Shown in pieces: positions 24,968 to 34,042 of a stretch of 64,000 nucleotides of DNA. Made by a program: the position numbers and the translations under genes. How positions within the stretch are numbered: position 1 is the stretch's first letter; the number at the start of each line of letters is the position of its first letter. The DNA comes from Agromyces mariniharenae. Lineage in GTDB: Bacteria; Actinomycetota; Actinomycetes; Actinomycetales; Microbacteriaceae. Under the pieces are notes generated by a model. The model had not been told where the DNA came from and did not search any database. It saw only the letters and a list, made by a program, of their open reading frames with translations. Location: the NCBI RefSeq assembly GCF_008122505.1, contig NZ_VSSB01000001.1, positions 2,154,891 to 2,218,890 of the forward strand, read 5' to 3'.

Positions 24968-26152
24968 ATGACGCTCCACTACGAACTGCCCACCACCGCG
25001 GACTTCGCCGCACTGGCGGGCCCGCATCACCCGGCGATCACCATCTACGCGTCGACATCGCCGGTCGTCAGCGAACGAGAACGGTCCGAGGTGACCGTCA
25101 AGAGCGCGTTCGACGACGCAATCGAACAGGTCAAGGGCGCAGGCGCGTCCGCCGCCGAGGTCGACGAGCTGCGTCGTGCGCGCGACGCGATCGTGCTCGA
25201 CCAGCAGCTCTGGGGCAACCTCGCCCGGTCGATGGCGATCTTCGTCGCGCCCGGCTTCAGCGAGGTGTTCGTGCTGCCGAACCGCCTCGACGACGCCGTG
25301 CACGTCGGCTCCCACTTCACGCTCGGCCAGCTGCTGCGCGCCCCCAGCCAGGACCAGGAGGCGTACGCCGTCGCCATCTCCGCGAACGAGTGGAGCCTGT
25401 GGCACGCCACGCCGACCGACCGCGCCGCGCAGATGCCCGTCGAGCCCACCCTGCCGAAGAACGCCGAGGAGGCCGCCAACCGCGAGCCCGGCGGCGCGGG
25501 CACGAAGCGCGTCGGCGGTCACGGCGACCGCGGCACGAGCGAGGAGGACAAGCGCGCCGCGATGCTCGACATCTACGCGAAGCGCGTCGCCGACGCGGTG
25601 CGCCAGGAGCTCCAGGTGCACGATCCCGACGAGCGGGTCCCGCTCTTCGTGTTCGCGACCGAGCCGACGCTCAGCGGCTTCATGGAGCGTGCGCACAACC
25701 ACCGACGCATCATCGCCGTGCCCGGCGGACCCGACCGGCTCGGCCCCTCCGAGATCGACGAGGCGCTGCGCCTCCAGCTCGGCACGCTGAACATCAACGA
25801 GGCGGATGCCGCGCTGCACGGCCTGACCGAGGGCAGCGCGGGTCGCGTCGAACGCGACCTCGCGGCGATCGGCCGCCTCGCGGCCGACGGCGCGGTCGAG
25901 ACCCTGTGGTTCGACTTCACCACGTCGGTCAACGGCACGCTCGACCAGGAGTCGGGGGCGATCGAGTTCGCCACCGGCAACGGGGAGGGCGAGAGCCTGC
26001 AGGACGGGACCCTCGCGGGCGACGTGCTGCCGCAGCTCGCGCTGCTCGTCATCGCGAAGGGTGGCAAGGTCGTCACCGTGCGCAGCGACGACCTCGACGA
26101 CAACGTCTGGTCGGGGCCGGCGATGGCCGAGCTCCGCTACGCGCTCGCGTAG
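24968..26152 (+). CDS. baeRF-like protein (bacterial eRF1-related fold)
   Basis: 394 residues. The start ITIYASTSPVVSERERSEVTVKSAFDDAIEQVK, the central AIFVAPGFSEVFVLPNRLDDAVHVGSHFTLGQLLRA, and the late QLALLVIAKGGKVVTVRSDDL resemble the bacterial archaeo-eukaryotic release-factor (baeRF) group, a family suggested by others to act on ribosomes. No GGQ motif is visible. A charged, glycine-rich loop at about 165-195 looks disordered. GGGGAGGGAACG precedes the ATG. It converges with a small hypothetical gene. The family assignment is from memory of the motif order and is moderate. Confidence 0.6.
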   Translation: MTLHYELPTTADFAALAGPHHPAITIYASTSPVVSERERSEVTVKSAFDDAIEQVKGAGASAAEVDELRRARDAIVLDQQLWGNLARSMAIFVAPGFSEVFVLPNRLDDAVHVGSHFTLGQLLRAPSQDQEAYAVAISANEWSLWHATPTDRAAQMPVEPTLPKNAEEAANREPGGAGTKRVGGHGDRGTSEEDKRAAMLDIYAKRVADAVRQELQVHDPDERVPLFVFATEPTLSGFMERAHNHRRIIAVPGGPDRLGPSEIDEALRLQLGTLNINEADAALHGLTEGSAGRVERDLAAIGRLAADGAVETLWFDFTTSVNGTLDQESGAIEFATGNGEGESLQDGTLAGDVLPQLALLVIAKGGKVVTVRSDDLDDNVWSGPAMAELRYALA

Positions 26153-26195
26153 CCGGCTCTCAGGGTCCCTGGCGGGTTGCGACAGGTCAGGCGGG

Positions 26196-26597
26196 TCAGA
26201 GGGCGGATGCCGCGAGACGCCCGCGCGCGGCATCCGATGCCCTGCGCGCAGCGCGCCGGCTCCTGGGCAGCGATGCGGCGACGACGGGGATCGTGAACCC
26301 CTCGCGCCAGCCGAAGCGGACCACGATCTCGCGCGCGCGCGAGTCCTCGACGATCGCCTCGACCGTCGTCTCCGTCACCACCCGCGGCGCCTTGCGCGGC
26401 TCGAACTCGCGCAGCTCGAGCCAGAGGGTCTCGGGGTGGGGGACCACGCCGGGGTTGGCCGCGACGAGTCGCAGCTCCCAGCCGCTCGTCGGGCAGAGGC
26501 CCGATCCCGTCACTCGGATGAGGCGCCCAGCCGACGATTCGATCGCGGTCGCCCGGAAGTCGGCGGCGGAGAAGTCGCAGTGGTTCGGCGCAGTCAT
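26196..26597 (-). CDS. Small hypothetical protein
   Basis: 133 residues beginning MTAPNHCDFSAADFRATAIESSAGRLIRVTGSGLCPTSGWELRLVAANPG. The middle is predicted to be beta-rich (LIRVTGSG, WELRLVAAN, PETLWLELREFEP, VVTETTVEAIVEDSRAREIVVRFGW); the last 30 residues are basic and helical (SRRAARRASDAARGR). I do not recognise a family. The start is chosen where protein-like codon use begins; the neighbouring LLM gene is divergent, with about 110 bases between starts. Confidence 0.7.
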   Translation of the reverse strand: MTAPNHCDFSAADFRATAIESSAGRLIRVTGSGLCPTSGWELRLVAANPGVVPHPETLWLELREFEPRKAPRVVTETTVEAIVEDSRAREIVVRFGWREGFTIPVVAASLPRSRRAARRASDAARGRLAASAL

Positions 26598-26708
26598 GTC
26601 CTCGACGCTAGGCGCGTCGGGATGAGGCGTCCTCAGTGCTGGCGCTGAGATCCGCCGACGGCGAGGAAGCGGTTTCCGACGTCCTCGAGCCGACCTAGGC
26701 TTGAACGC

Positions 26709-27710
26709 ATGCGATTCGGAATGTTCGTTCCCCAGGGTTGGCGTCATGATCTCGTCGGCATCGAGCCGGCCGAGCACTGGGACACGATGCGCGGGCTCGC
26801 GGAGTTCGCCGACGCCGGGCCCTGGGAGTCGATCTGGGTCTACGACCACTTCCACACCGTGCCGGTCGCGAGCGAGACCGAGGCGACGCACGAGGCGTGG
26901 ACGCTGACGTCGGCGTATGCCGCGACGACCTCGCGCGTGCGGCTCGGCCAGATGTGCACGTGCATGAGCTACCGCAACCCTGCGTACCTCGCGAAGGTCG
27001 CGGCGACGGTCGACGTGATCTCGGGCGGACGCGTCGAGATGGCGATCGGCGGCGGCTGGTACGAGCACGAGTGGCGGGCGTACGGCTACGGCTTCCCGCC
27101 GGTCGGGGAGCGGCTCGCGCGGCTCCGCGAGGGTGTCGACATCATGCGCCAGGCGTGGACGACCGGGTCGGCGACGCTCGACGGCAAGCACTACCGGGTC
27201 GACGGCGCGATCGTGCGTCCGCTCCCCCTGCAGCCCGGCGGCATCCCGATCTGGATCGCCGGTGCGGGCGAGAAGGTCACGCTGCGCATCGCCGCGCAGT
27301 ACGCGTCGTACACGAACTTCGCCGGGTCGATCGAGGAGTTCGTGCACCGGAGCGAGGTGCTCCGCGCCCACTGCGAGGACCTCGGCACCGACTTCGAGGC
27401 GATCACGCGGTCGACGAACTTCAACACCGTCGTCGGCGTCGACGAGGCGGATGTCGCGCGGCGCCTCGACACCATCGAGGCCCGCGTCGCGCCGTACCTC
27501 GGCCCCGCGAAGACGGCGGAGTACATGCACGCGTTCCGCGGACCCGAGGCGTTCGCCGTCGGGACGCCGTCGCAGGTCGCGGCGATGCTCGCCGAGCGCC
27601 GCGAGCGCGGCCTCGGGTACGCGATCCACTACTTCCCCGAGGCGGCGTTCGACCGCTCGGGCCTCGAGCTCTTCGCGCGCGAGGTGATCCCGGCGCTGCA
27701 GGAGCGGTAG
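26709..27710 (+). CDS. LLM class F420-dependent oxidoreductase
   Basis: 333 residues. MRFGMFVPQGWRHDLVG, WESIWVYDHFHTVPVASETEATHEAWTLTSAYAATTSRVRLGQMCTCMSYRNPAYLAKVAATVDVISGGRVEMAIGGGWYEHEWRAYGYGFPPVGERL is the signature layout of a coenzyme F420-dependent luciferase-like subfamily (TIGR03560 type). It should reduce or oxidise an unknown substrate with F420. The ATG at 26709 starts directly on the conserved N-terminus. Presence of the gene implies the host makes F420, in line with an actinobacterium. Confidence 0.9.
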   Translation: MRFGMFVPQGWRHDLVGIEPAEHWDTMRGLAEFADAGPWESIWVYDHFHTVPVASETEATHEAWTLTSAYAATTSRVRLGQMCTCMSYRNPAYLAKVAATVDVISGGRVEMAIGGGWYEHEWRAYGYGFPPVGERLARLREGVDIMRQAWTTGSATLDGKHYRVDGAIVRPLPLQPGGIPIWIAGAGEKVTLRIAAQYASYTNFAGSIEEFVHRSEVLRAHCEDLGTDFEAITRSTNFNTVVGVDEADVARRLDTIEARVAPYLGPAKTAEYMHAFRGPEAFAVGTPSQVAAMLAERRERGLGYAIHYFPEAAFDRSGLELFAREVIPALQER

Positions 27711-27742
27711 GGCCTGCGGACCGATGAGCGGCAGGGCCGGGG

Positions 27743-28021
27743 CTATGCCGCGATGGCCTCGTCGAGCTTCGCGCCGAGCTCCGCGTCGGTCGGCTCGGTG
27801 AAGTGGGTCCCGTCGGGGAACACCACCACGGGGATCTGCGTCCGGCCGCTGATCGCCTTCGCGCGGTCGGCGCCGTCGACGACGACCTCGAGGTCGACGT
27901 ACTCGTAGTCCACGTCGCGGCCGTCGAGGAGCGCCTTCGAGCGACGGCAGTCGCCGCACCAGGCGGCGCCGTACATGGTGATGCGGGCAGGGTTCAGGTC
28001 TGACTGTGCAGGGGAAGTCAC
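27743..28021 (-). CDS. Mycoredoxin/glutaredoxin-like protein
   Basis: 92 residues in the thioredoxin fold: ITMYGAAWCGDCRRSKALLD with active-site C22 and C25 (CGDC), YEYVDLEV, the cis-proline segment QIPVVVFPDGTHFTEPTDAELGAKL. This is the mycoredoxin-1 pattern, which in actinobacteria removes mycothiol from proteins. The start is 28021; the ATG of the divergent DUF1905 gene is 82 bases away. Confidence 0.9.
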   Translation of the reverse strand: MTSPAQSDLNPARITMYGAAWCGDCRRSKALLDGRDVDYEYVDLEVVVDGADRAKAISGRTQIPVVVFPDGTHFTEPTDAELGAKLDEAIAA

Positions 28022-28103
28022 GTCAGAACCCTACGCAGCGAGGCTGTGCGGTATTCCCAGCTTCGGGGTGTCGCGCTGTCGGCGCGGATGGCAGACTCGC
28101 CGC

Positions 28104-28541
28104 ATGCGATTCGAGACGGAGCTGCTGCTCGTGGACGGCCGGAACACCGGGATCGAGGTGCCGCCCGAGGTCGTCGCGTCGTTCGGCGCCGGCAAGCGCC
28201 CGGCCGTGGTCGTGAACGTGAACGGCTTCGAGTACCGCAGCACGATCGCCTCGATGGGCGGCACGTTCCTCATCCCGTTCAGCTCGGACAAGCGCGCGAC
28301 GACGGGGCTCGCCGGGGGAGATCACATCGTCGTGGAGCTCGAGCTCGACACGGCGCCGCGCATCGTGGAGCCGCCCGCGGACTTCGCCGAGGCGCTCGAC
28401 GCGACGCCCGGCGCGCGCGAGGCGTGGGAGAAGCTCGCACCCAGCCACAAGAAGGCGCACGTCACGGCGATCGAGGGTGCGAAGGCTGCCGAGACCCGCC
28501 AGCGGCGGATCGCGAAGGCGGTCGAGCAGCTCACGGGCTGA
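28104..28541 (+). CDS. DUF1905 / YdeI-OmpD-associated family protein
   Basis: 145 residues. The first 95 form a DUF1905 beta-barrel-like domain (FETELLLVDGRNTGIEVPPEVVASFGAGKRPAVVVNVNGFEYRSTIASMGGTFLIPFSS). The rest is the YdeI-like helical tail (DFAEALDATPGAREAWEKLAPSHKKAHVTAIEGAKAAETRQRRIAKAVEQL). Proteins with this layout are widespread but have no proven biochemical role. The ATG at 28104 begins the domain exactly. Confidence 0.9.
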   Translation: MRFETELLLVDGRNTGIEVPPEVVASFGAGKRPAVVVNVNGFEYRSTIASMGGTFLIPFSSDKRATTGLAGGDHIVVELELDTAPRIVEPPADFAEALDATPGAREAWEKLAPSHKKAHVTAIEGAKAAETRQRRIAKAVEQLTG

Positions 28542-28584
28542 GCGGGCCGAGTGCTCCGGCAGGCTTGCTCGGCTTCGGCCGCCG

Positions 28585-31500
28585 CTAGACCGCGACCGCC
28601 TCGGGCACGTCGGCCCCGACCAGCCGGATGAACGCGCTGAGCTGGGCGACGCCGTCGGGGCGGCGCGGCAGCGCGTCGAGCAGGCCGGGCGAGTAGAGCA
28701 GGTAGGCCGCCCACTTCGCACGGGAGATCGCGACGTTGAGCCGGTTCTTCAGCAGGAGGAACTCGATGCCGCGGGGGGCCGCGCTCGCCGACGACGCGGC
28801 CAGCGACACGATGGCGACGGCGGCCTCCTGGCCCTGGAACTTGTCGACCGTGCCCACGGGAACGTCGGGGTACCCGGCGCGGTCGAGGGCCTCGCGCACC
28901 GTGGTGAGCTGCGCGTTGTAGGGCGTCACGACGATGAGGTCCGTCTGCTCGAGGGGCCGTGCGGGCGACCGGACCGGCCCGGAGGCCGTGTCGCCGGCGT
29001 CGGACCAGTCGCGCCCGAGCAGTGAGGAGACGAGCTCGACCACGATGTCGGCCTCCTCGGGCGACCAGGTCGTGTTGCCCTCGTGGTCGACTCGGATCGG
29101 ACGCACGCCGGGGTCGATGCCGTCGAGGTGCCGGGTCGAGGCGACCGGATGCGAGCGGAGCTCGCCCTGGTAGGCGAGCCGCGACACCGGCGCGGCGACG
29201 GCGGGATGCATCCGTCGACTCTCGGCGAGGAAGTAGCCGTATTCGGGCGGGAGGACCTCGTGGCCGTCGGCCACCCAGCCGAGCGCGGACGTGTCGACCG
29301 GCTCGGGGTGGAGGGCCTGGCTGACCTGCGGCAGCTGCTGCGGGTCGCCGAGCAGCAGGAGGTTGCGCGCGGCCACCGACACGGCGATCGTCGACGCGAG
29401 CGAGAACTGCCCGGCCTCGTCGATGACGAGCAGGTCGAGCGAGCCCCGCGGCACGCGCTTCACGTTGCAGAAGTCCCACGCGGTGCCGCCGATGACGTAG
29501 CCCGACGGGCGCTCGGCCGTGAACTTCGACAGGTCGTCCTTCTTGGCGAAGGCCGTGAACACCCGCGACTCGACCTCTGACGGATCCTTCACGGCCTTGC
29601 CCACGAGGGCCGCGTCGAGGCCGGCCTCGACGACCGCCTCCAGCACGTGCTCGACCACGGCATGCGACTGCGCGACGACGCCGATGCGCCAGCCGTGCTC
29701 CGCGACGAGGCGTGCGATGACGTGCGAGGCCACGTAGGTCTTGCCCGTGCCGGGCGGGCCCTGCACGGCGAGGTACGAGTGCTCGAGCCGCCGCACCGAC
29801 TCGACGACGGCGTCGACGTAGTCGGCGCCGAGCACGGGTGCGAGCCCGCCGGCGGCACGCGGCGCGAGCCGTCGCAGCACGTCCATCGCGGGATTCGAGG
29901 GGAGCGACGGCACGGTGGCGGGGATGGGCGCCGCCCACTCGGCGATCGCCGCCTTGAGCGCCCGCGAGTCGGGCGGCCAGCCGGGCGTCATCGCCATGGG
30001 GAGCCCCGGCCACGTGGCGTCGGCGACGCCGACCTCCTCGACGAGCACCCCGGTGTCGGTGACCTCGAGGATCGTGCCGCTCGACCAGGCGCGCTGTCCG
30101 GGGCGCATCGTGCTCGACGGGAACGGCGCCGGCCAGTCGTAGAGCAGGAACACGTTCGCGCCGACGCCGAACCGGGAGCCGGGGGCGATGCGCCCGCCGA
30201 GCAGCACCTCGCGCCGAGGGTACTGCCGCGTTCCCTCCTCGTACCAGCGCTGCTCGACGCGCGATGCCGCGGGGTCGACGACGAGCACGTCGCGGTGGTT
30301 CTCCCACGAGTCGACGGGCTGGTCGACGCGCAGGTAGTGCGACCACCAGAAGCTCTTCGCCTCGCGGTCGTGGTAGTCGATGGCCGCAGCGGACAGGGCC
30401 AGCGCGAGCTCGTCGGGCGTGCGTCCGTCGCCGGGTGCCGCGGGGCCGACGAGTTCGCGCAGCTGGAGGGCGAGCGGCGTCGGCTCGTAGACCTTCGCCG
30501 CGCCCTCGGCGAGGTAGGCGGGCGGCACGGGCTCGACGCCCTCGCGCCGTGCGATCGCGAGCAGCCAGTCGCGCAGGCGGCGCGTGGACACGCAGTCGTA
30601 GCGGTTGTAGTCGGCGAGGTCGTCGAGGATGCGCTCCGCCTCGAGCGTCTCGGCCGCGCCGCCCGACTCGACGAGTTGGCGCGCCCGGACGTACTCGGTG
30701 ATGGAGTCGGCGCCACTCTTGACGTCGGCCTCGCGCAGCTCGTCGCCCATGTAGAGCGGCTCGAGCTTCTTGATCGAGTACGAGCGGCTGCCCACGCGCA
30801 CCGACCGCTTGACGATGGGATACAGGTCGACGAGGACCCCGTCGTGGAGGAGCTGGTCGACGTCGGCCTCGCCGACGCCGTGCCGTGCGGCGATGGTCGT
30901 GAGGTGCGTGCGCTCGTAGGACGCGTAGTGGTAGATGTGCAGGTCGGGATGCACCTGGCGGCGCAGCTTCACGAGCTCGAGGAACTGCAGCAGCGCCTCG
31001 CGCTCCTCGGCGAACGAGTGCGCCCACAGCGCGGTGTACTGCTCCTGCTCGTCGACCATGCCCCAGAGGTAGTCGAGGTTCCACGACGTGGCGTCGCCCT
31101 CGGTGTAGAGCGGGTCGCCCTCGAAGTCGAAGAACAGGTCGCCGGGGTTCGGCTCGGGGATCGCCGCGAGGGCGGCGGCCTCGCGCACCTCGACCGGCGG
31201 CGCAAGCGGCGGGTCGTCGGGGCTGCGTTCACCGGATGCCTCGGCGGCGAGGTCGGCCGCCTCGGCGACGAGCTGCAGGCGCGCCTGCGCGCGGAGGTTG
31301 TCGACCGTCGAGTCGATGAGGTGCGGGACGGGACCGCTCGACGCCGCGAGCTCGTCGATCGTGGTGATGCCGGCCTCGGCGAGCGGCTCGCGCTGCGTCA
31401 CGCGGAGGCTGCCCGTGAGCAGGACGTCGCGATTGGCCTGCACTTCGAGCTCACAGGTCGGGCAGCGGCCGTCGTGCGTGTAGCGGGGGTCGCCCCAGGC

Positions 31501-32127
31501 GACCGGACCGTCGGCGGCGACCCGCTCGTCGACGAGCTGCCGCAGCCGCGCGACGCGCTGCACGTAGACGGGCGTGATGTCGTCGCGCCGATGCTCGCTG
31601 CTCGTGCCGTCGCCGAGGAGCAGCTCGACCACGTCGTCGCTCGCGATGCCGATGCGGTCGAGCTGCGACGCGTATGCCGCGAGCTGCAGGAGTGCGGTGA
31701 CCCGGGCGTGCCGGGCGAGCTTCGAGTCCTGCACGCGGTAGCGCCCGTCGGGCCGACGCACGATGAAGTCGGCGAAGCCGATGAACCCCGCGTCGGCGAA
31801 CGTCGCCTGGTAGACGACCGGAACGCCGGCTTCGAGTGCCGCGCGAGTCGCCTCCACCGCCGCCGCGACCGCCTCGGTGTCGCGCACGTTGGGCTGCGGG
31901 ATCTCGACGACGCCCACGCCGAACTGGTCGCGGTAGCGCGCCAGCACCCGCCGCTCGTGCTCGTCGCCGAGGCGCCCCGCGCGCTCGAGCATCGCGTCGG
32001 CGTTCGGCTCGAAGAGGGTCTCGCGCCCGAGCTTCACGTCGAGTTCGCGCAGGAACGCGAACTCGCACTCGGACGCCTTCTTCAGGTCGCTCGCGCTGGT
32101 GACCACGGAGCCGTCGACCACGAACAT
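28585..32127 (-). CDS. TM0106-family RecB-like nuclease fused to SF1 helicase
   Basis: 1180 residues in three parts. An N-terminal RecB-like nuclease (about 1-300) has FADFIVRRPDGRYRVQDSKLARHARVTALLQLAAYA with the D...E/Q-x-K catalytic pattern (QDSK) and a C-rich spot GRCPTCELEV. An RNase H-like exonuclease domain (about 320-560) has DLFFDFEGDPL, HYASYERTHL and NRYDCVSTRRL (DEDD-type acids). A UPF1/DNA2-like SF1 helicase follows: Walker A GPPGTGKT at about 789-796, LVIDEAGQFSL at about 900, VVTPYNAQL, and VGTVDKFQGQEAAVAIVSL. It is a predicted DNA- or RNA-processing machine, sometimes compared with CRISPR or defence nucleases. AAGGAG precedes the ATG. It stands alone. Confidence 0.88.
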   Translation of the reverse strand: MFVVDGSVVTSASDLKKASECEFAFLRELDVKLGRETLFEPNADAMLERAGRLGDEHERRVLARYRDQFGVGVVEIPQPNVRDTEAVAAAVEATRAALEAGVPVVYQATFADAGFIGFADFIVRRPDGRYRVQDSKLARHARVTALLQLAAYASQLDRIGIASDDVVELLLGDGTSSEHRRDDITPVYVQRVARLRQLVDERVAADGPVAWGDPRYTHDGRCPTCELEVQANRDVLLTGSLRVTQREPLAEAGITTIDELAASSGPVPHLIDSTVDNLRAQARLQLVAEAADLAAEASGERSPDDPPLAPPVEVREAAALAAIPEPNPGDLFFDFEGDPLYTEGDATSWNLDYLWGMVDEQEQYTALWAHSFAEEREALLQFLELVKLRRQVHPDLHIYHYASYERTHLTTIAARHGVGEADVDQLLHDGVLVDLYPIVKRSVRVGSRSYSIKKLEPLYMGDELREADVKSGADSITEYVRARQLVESGGAAETLEAERILDDLADYNRYDCVSTRRLRDWLLAIARREGVEPVPPAYLAEGAAKVYEPTPLALQLRELVGPAAPGDGRTPDELALALSAAAIDYHDREAKSFWWSHYLRVDQPVDSWENHRDVLVVDPAASRVEQRWYEEGTRQYPRREVLLGGRIAPGSRFGVGANVFLLYDWPAPFPSSTMRPGQRAWSSGTILEVTDTGVLVEEVGVADATWPGLPMAMTPGWPPDSRALKAAIAEWAAPIPATVPSLPSNPAMDVLRRLAPRAAGGLAPVLGADYVDAVVESVRRLEHSYLAVQGPPGTGKTYVASHVIARLVAEHGWRIGVVAQSHAVVEHVLEAVVEAGLDAALVGKAVKDPSEVESRVFTAFAKKDDLSKFTAERPSGYVIGGTAWDFCNVKRVPRGSLDLLVIDEAGQFSLASTIAVSVAARNLLLLGDPQQLPQVSQALHPEPVDTSALGWVADGHEVLPPEYGYFLAESRRMHPAVAAPVSRLAYQGELRSHPVASTRHLDGIDPGVRPIRVDHEGNTTWSPEEADIVVELVSSLLGRDWSDAGDTASGPVRSPARPLEQTDLIVVTPYNAQLTTVREALDRAGYPDVPVGTVDKFQGQEAAVAIVSLAASSASAAPRGIEFLLLKNRLNVAISRAKWAAYLLYSPGLLDALPRRPDGVAQLSAFIRLVGADVPEAVAV

Positions 32128-32233
32128 TTCGGCTCCTTCCCTCGGCTTTCCACCACGCTAACGGGCGCGACCGACATCGGCCCACGGCATCCGCCCGGCG
32201 TGCGCCCGCGGCATCCGCCCGCCTGAAGCCCGC

Positions 32234-33250
32234 TCAGCGCGTGACGACGACCTTGCCGATGCTGCGGCCCGACGCGACGATCGCGTGCGCCTCCCGGAGG
32301 CCCGCGGCATCCAGCCCGCTGATCTCGCGGGTGAGCGTCGTCACCAGCGTGCCCGCCTCGAAGTGCCCGGCGGCGGCGTCGAGGAGCTCGTGCTGACCGA
32401 TCATGTCGGGCGTCTCGAAGACCCCACGCGTGAACATCGACTCCCACAGCCAGGCGATGCTCTTCGACTTCAGCGCGCGCAGGTCGATGTCGGGGTCCTC
32501 GTCGATCGCGACGACCTGCCCGAACGGCCGCACGACCTCGGCGAAGAGCGGCACGCGTCCGGCCGTCGCGGGCGTGAAGACCCGGTCGAGGCCGCCGGGG
32601 GCGAGCTCGAGCACGGATGCCGCGAGGTCGCCGCGGTGGTCGAGCACGTGGTGCGCGCCCATCCGCCGCGACCACTCCTGCGACTCGGGCCGGGACGCGG
32701 TCGCGATGACCGTGACGTCGGTGAGCTGCCGCGCGAGCTGCGTGAGGATCGACCCCACGCCGCCCGCGCCGGCGAGCACGAGGAGGGTGCCCGTGCTGTC
32801 GGCGCGGAGCCCGAAGCGGTCGAACAGCGACTCCCACGCCGTGATCGTGGTCAGCGGCATCGCGGCCGCCTCGGCCATCGAGAGGTTGGCCGGCTTGCGG
32901 CCCACGAGGCGCTCGTCGACCGCGTGGAACTCGGCGTTCGTGCCCTGCCGGGTGATGACGCCCGCGTGGTAGACCTCGTCGCCGGGGGAGAAGAGCGTGA
33001 CGTCGGAACCGACCGCCACGACGGTGCCGGCGGCGTCGTAGCCGAGCACGATCGGCGGGGCGTCGGCGGCGCGCCGCATCCGCGTCTTGAGGTCGACCGG
33101 GTTCACCGAGACGGCGGCGACCTCGACGAGCACGTCGTGCGGGCGCAGCTCGGGCAGCGGCAGCTCGACGTCGGCCAAGGCTCGCTCGTCGTCGAGGGGG
33201 AGGGCGCCCGTGGCGGCGACGGCACGCATGGTGGTCGGGAGGGTCGTCAT
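32234..33250 (-). CDS. Zinc-independent alcohol dehydrogenase/quinone reductase-like protein
   Basis: 338 residues of the MDR superfamily: VLVEVAAVSVNPVDLKTR, GYDAAGTVVAVGSDVTLFSPGDEVY, the NAD(P)H site LLVLAGAGGVGSILTQLARQL, and AIVASGRSIGKVVVTR at the end. The zinc ligands of classical alcohol dehydrogenases are missing, which fits the zinc-binding-dehydrogenase-family/quinone oxidoreductase branch (YhfP/Qor-like). The chosen ATG at 33250 (MTTLPTTMRAV) lies 37 bases after the TetR stop. The two genes probably form one transcript, making this a likely target of that regulator. Confidence 0.88.
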   Translation of the reverse strand: MTTLPTTMRAVAATGALPLDDERALADVELPLPELRPHDVLVEVAAVSVNPVDLKTRMRRAADAPPIVLGYDAAGTVVAVGSDVTLFSPGDEVYHAGVITRQGTNAEFHAVDERLVGRKPANLSMAEAAAMPLTTITAWESLFDRFGLRADSTGTLLVLAGAGGVGSILTQLARQLTDVTVIATASRPESQEWSRRMGAHHVLDHRGDLAASVLELAPGGLDRVFTPATAGRVPLFAEVVRPFGQVVAIDEDPDIDLRALKSKSIAWLWESMFTRGVFETPDMIGQHELLDAAAGHFEAGTLVTTLTREISGLDAAGLREAHAIVASGRSIGKVVVTR

Positions 33251-33287
33251 GTGAAGGGGAACCCGGGGATGCCGCGGTGGATTCCCG

Positions 33288-33923
33288 TCAACCACCGGGC
33301 GTGGGGGCGAGGGCGCCGCGGCCGAGGCCGAGCATGCCCTCGACCGCGTGGCCGATGCGCGAGCCGCGGTCGGTCGCGTCCTCCCAGCGCACGAGCGCGT
33401 GCGCGTTGAGACCGTCGATCATGCCGAGCAGCTGCCAGGCGACGGATGCCGCGTCGTCGGTCTCGAACTCCCCCGCCGCCACGCCCGCCTGCACGATGCC
33501 CTGCACGAACACGCGCCAGTCGTCCATCTCCTCGCGGACGCGCTGCGCGAGCGCCTCGTTGCGACGGCCCAGTGCCCACGCCTCGACCCAGATGACGGTG
33601 ACGTCGTCGCGCGTGCCGTCGAGCAGCGTGTCGAGGAGGTGCGCGAGCTGCGCGCTCGGCGTCGGCAGCGGGCCGACGAGGTCCTCGAGCTCCGCGAGCT
33701 CGTCGGCCACGATCGAACCGAACGTGCTCGCGACGAGGACGTCCATGTTCGGCTGGTAGTGCGCGACGAGGGCGGGGGCGACGTCGATGCGCGCGGCGAC
33801 GCTGCGGAGGGTCACCCCGTAGAGGCCGTGCTCGAGGGCGACGGCGCGCGCGGCATCCGCGATCTCGGCGGAGCGCTCGGCCGGGGACTTGCGCGCGGCC
33901 TTCTTGCGAGGGGGTCTTGACAT
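33288..33923 (-). CDS. TetR family transcriptional regulator
   Basis: 211 residues. A basic leader (MSRPPRKKAARKSP) precedes a TetR DNA-binding domain, with AEIADAARAVALEHGLYGVTLRSVAARIDVAPALVAHYQPNMDVLVASTF at about 18-65. The C-terminal ligand/dimer domain has EMDDWRVFVQGIVQAGVAAGEF and a BetI-like ending. GAGG lies 5 bases ahead of the ATG at 33923. A perfect 22-base palindrome 33 bases upstream is the likely operator, so it should repress itself, the dehydrogenase behind it and the permease operon opposite. Confidence 0.92.
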   Translation of the reverse strand: MSRPPRKKAARKSPAERSAEIADAARAVALEHGLYGVTLRSVAARIDVAPALVAHYQPNMDVLVASTFGSIVADELAELEDLVGPLPTPSAQLAHLLDTLLDGTRDDVTVIWVEAWALGRRNEALAQRVREEMDDWRVFVQGIVQAGVAAGEFETDDAASVAWQLLGMIDGLNAHALVRWEDATDRGSRIGHAVEGMLGLGRGALAPTPGG

Positions 33924-33948
33924 CGTGACCTCAGTGTAGGTAGCGTCC

Positions 33949-33978
33949 TTGCAACTTATTGATCGTGTGATCAATAAT
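33949..33978 (+). promoter_or_regulatory. Promoter of the permease operon overlapped by a TetR-type operator
   Basis: Arms TTATTGATC (33956-33964) and GATCAATAA (33969-33977) are a perfect inverted repeat with spacer GTGT, in an AT-rich island. A plus-strand promoter fits inside it: TTGCAA (33949-33954), 18 bases, AATAAT (33973-33978). A dimer bound here would block RNA polymerase on both strands. Confidence 0.75.
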
Positions 33979-34042
33979 AGGTCGAGTCCCCGGCCGAGTC
34001 CAGAGATCGCCCCGGGCGATCGAAACCGGAGAGTCCTCAACG

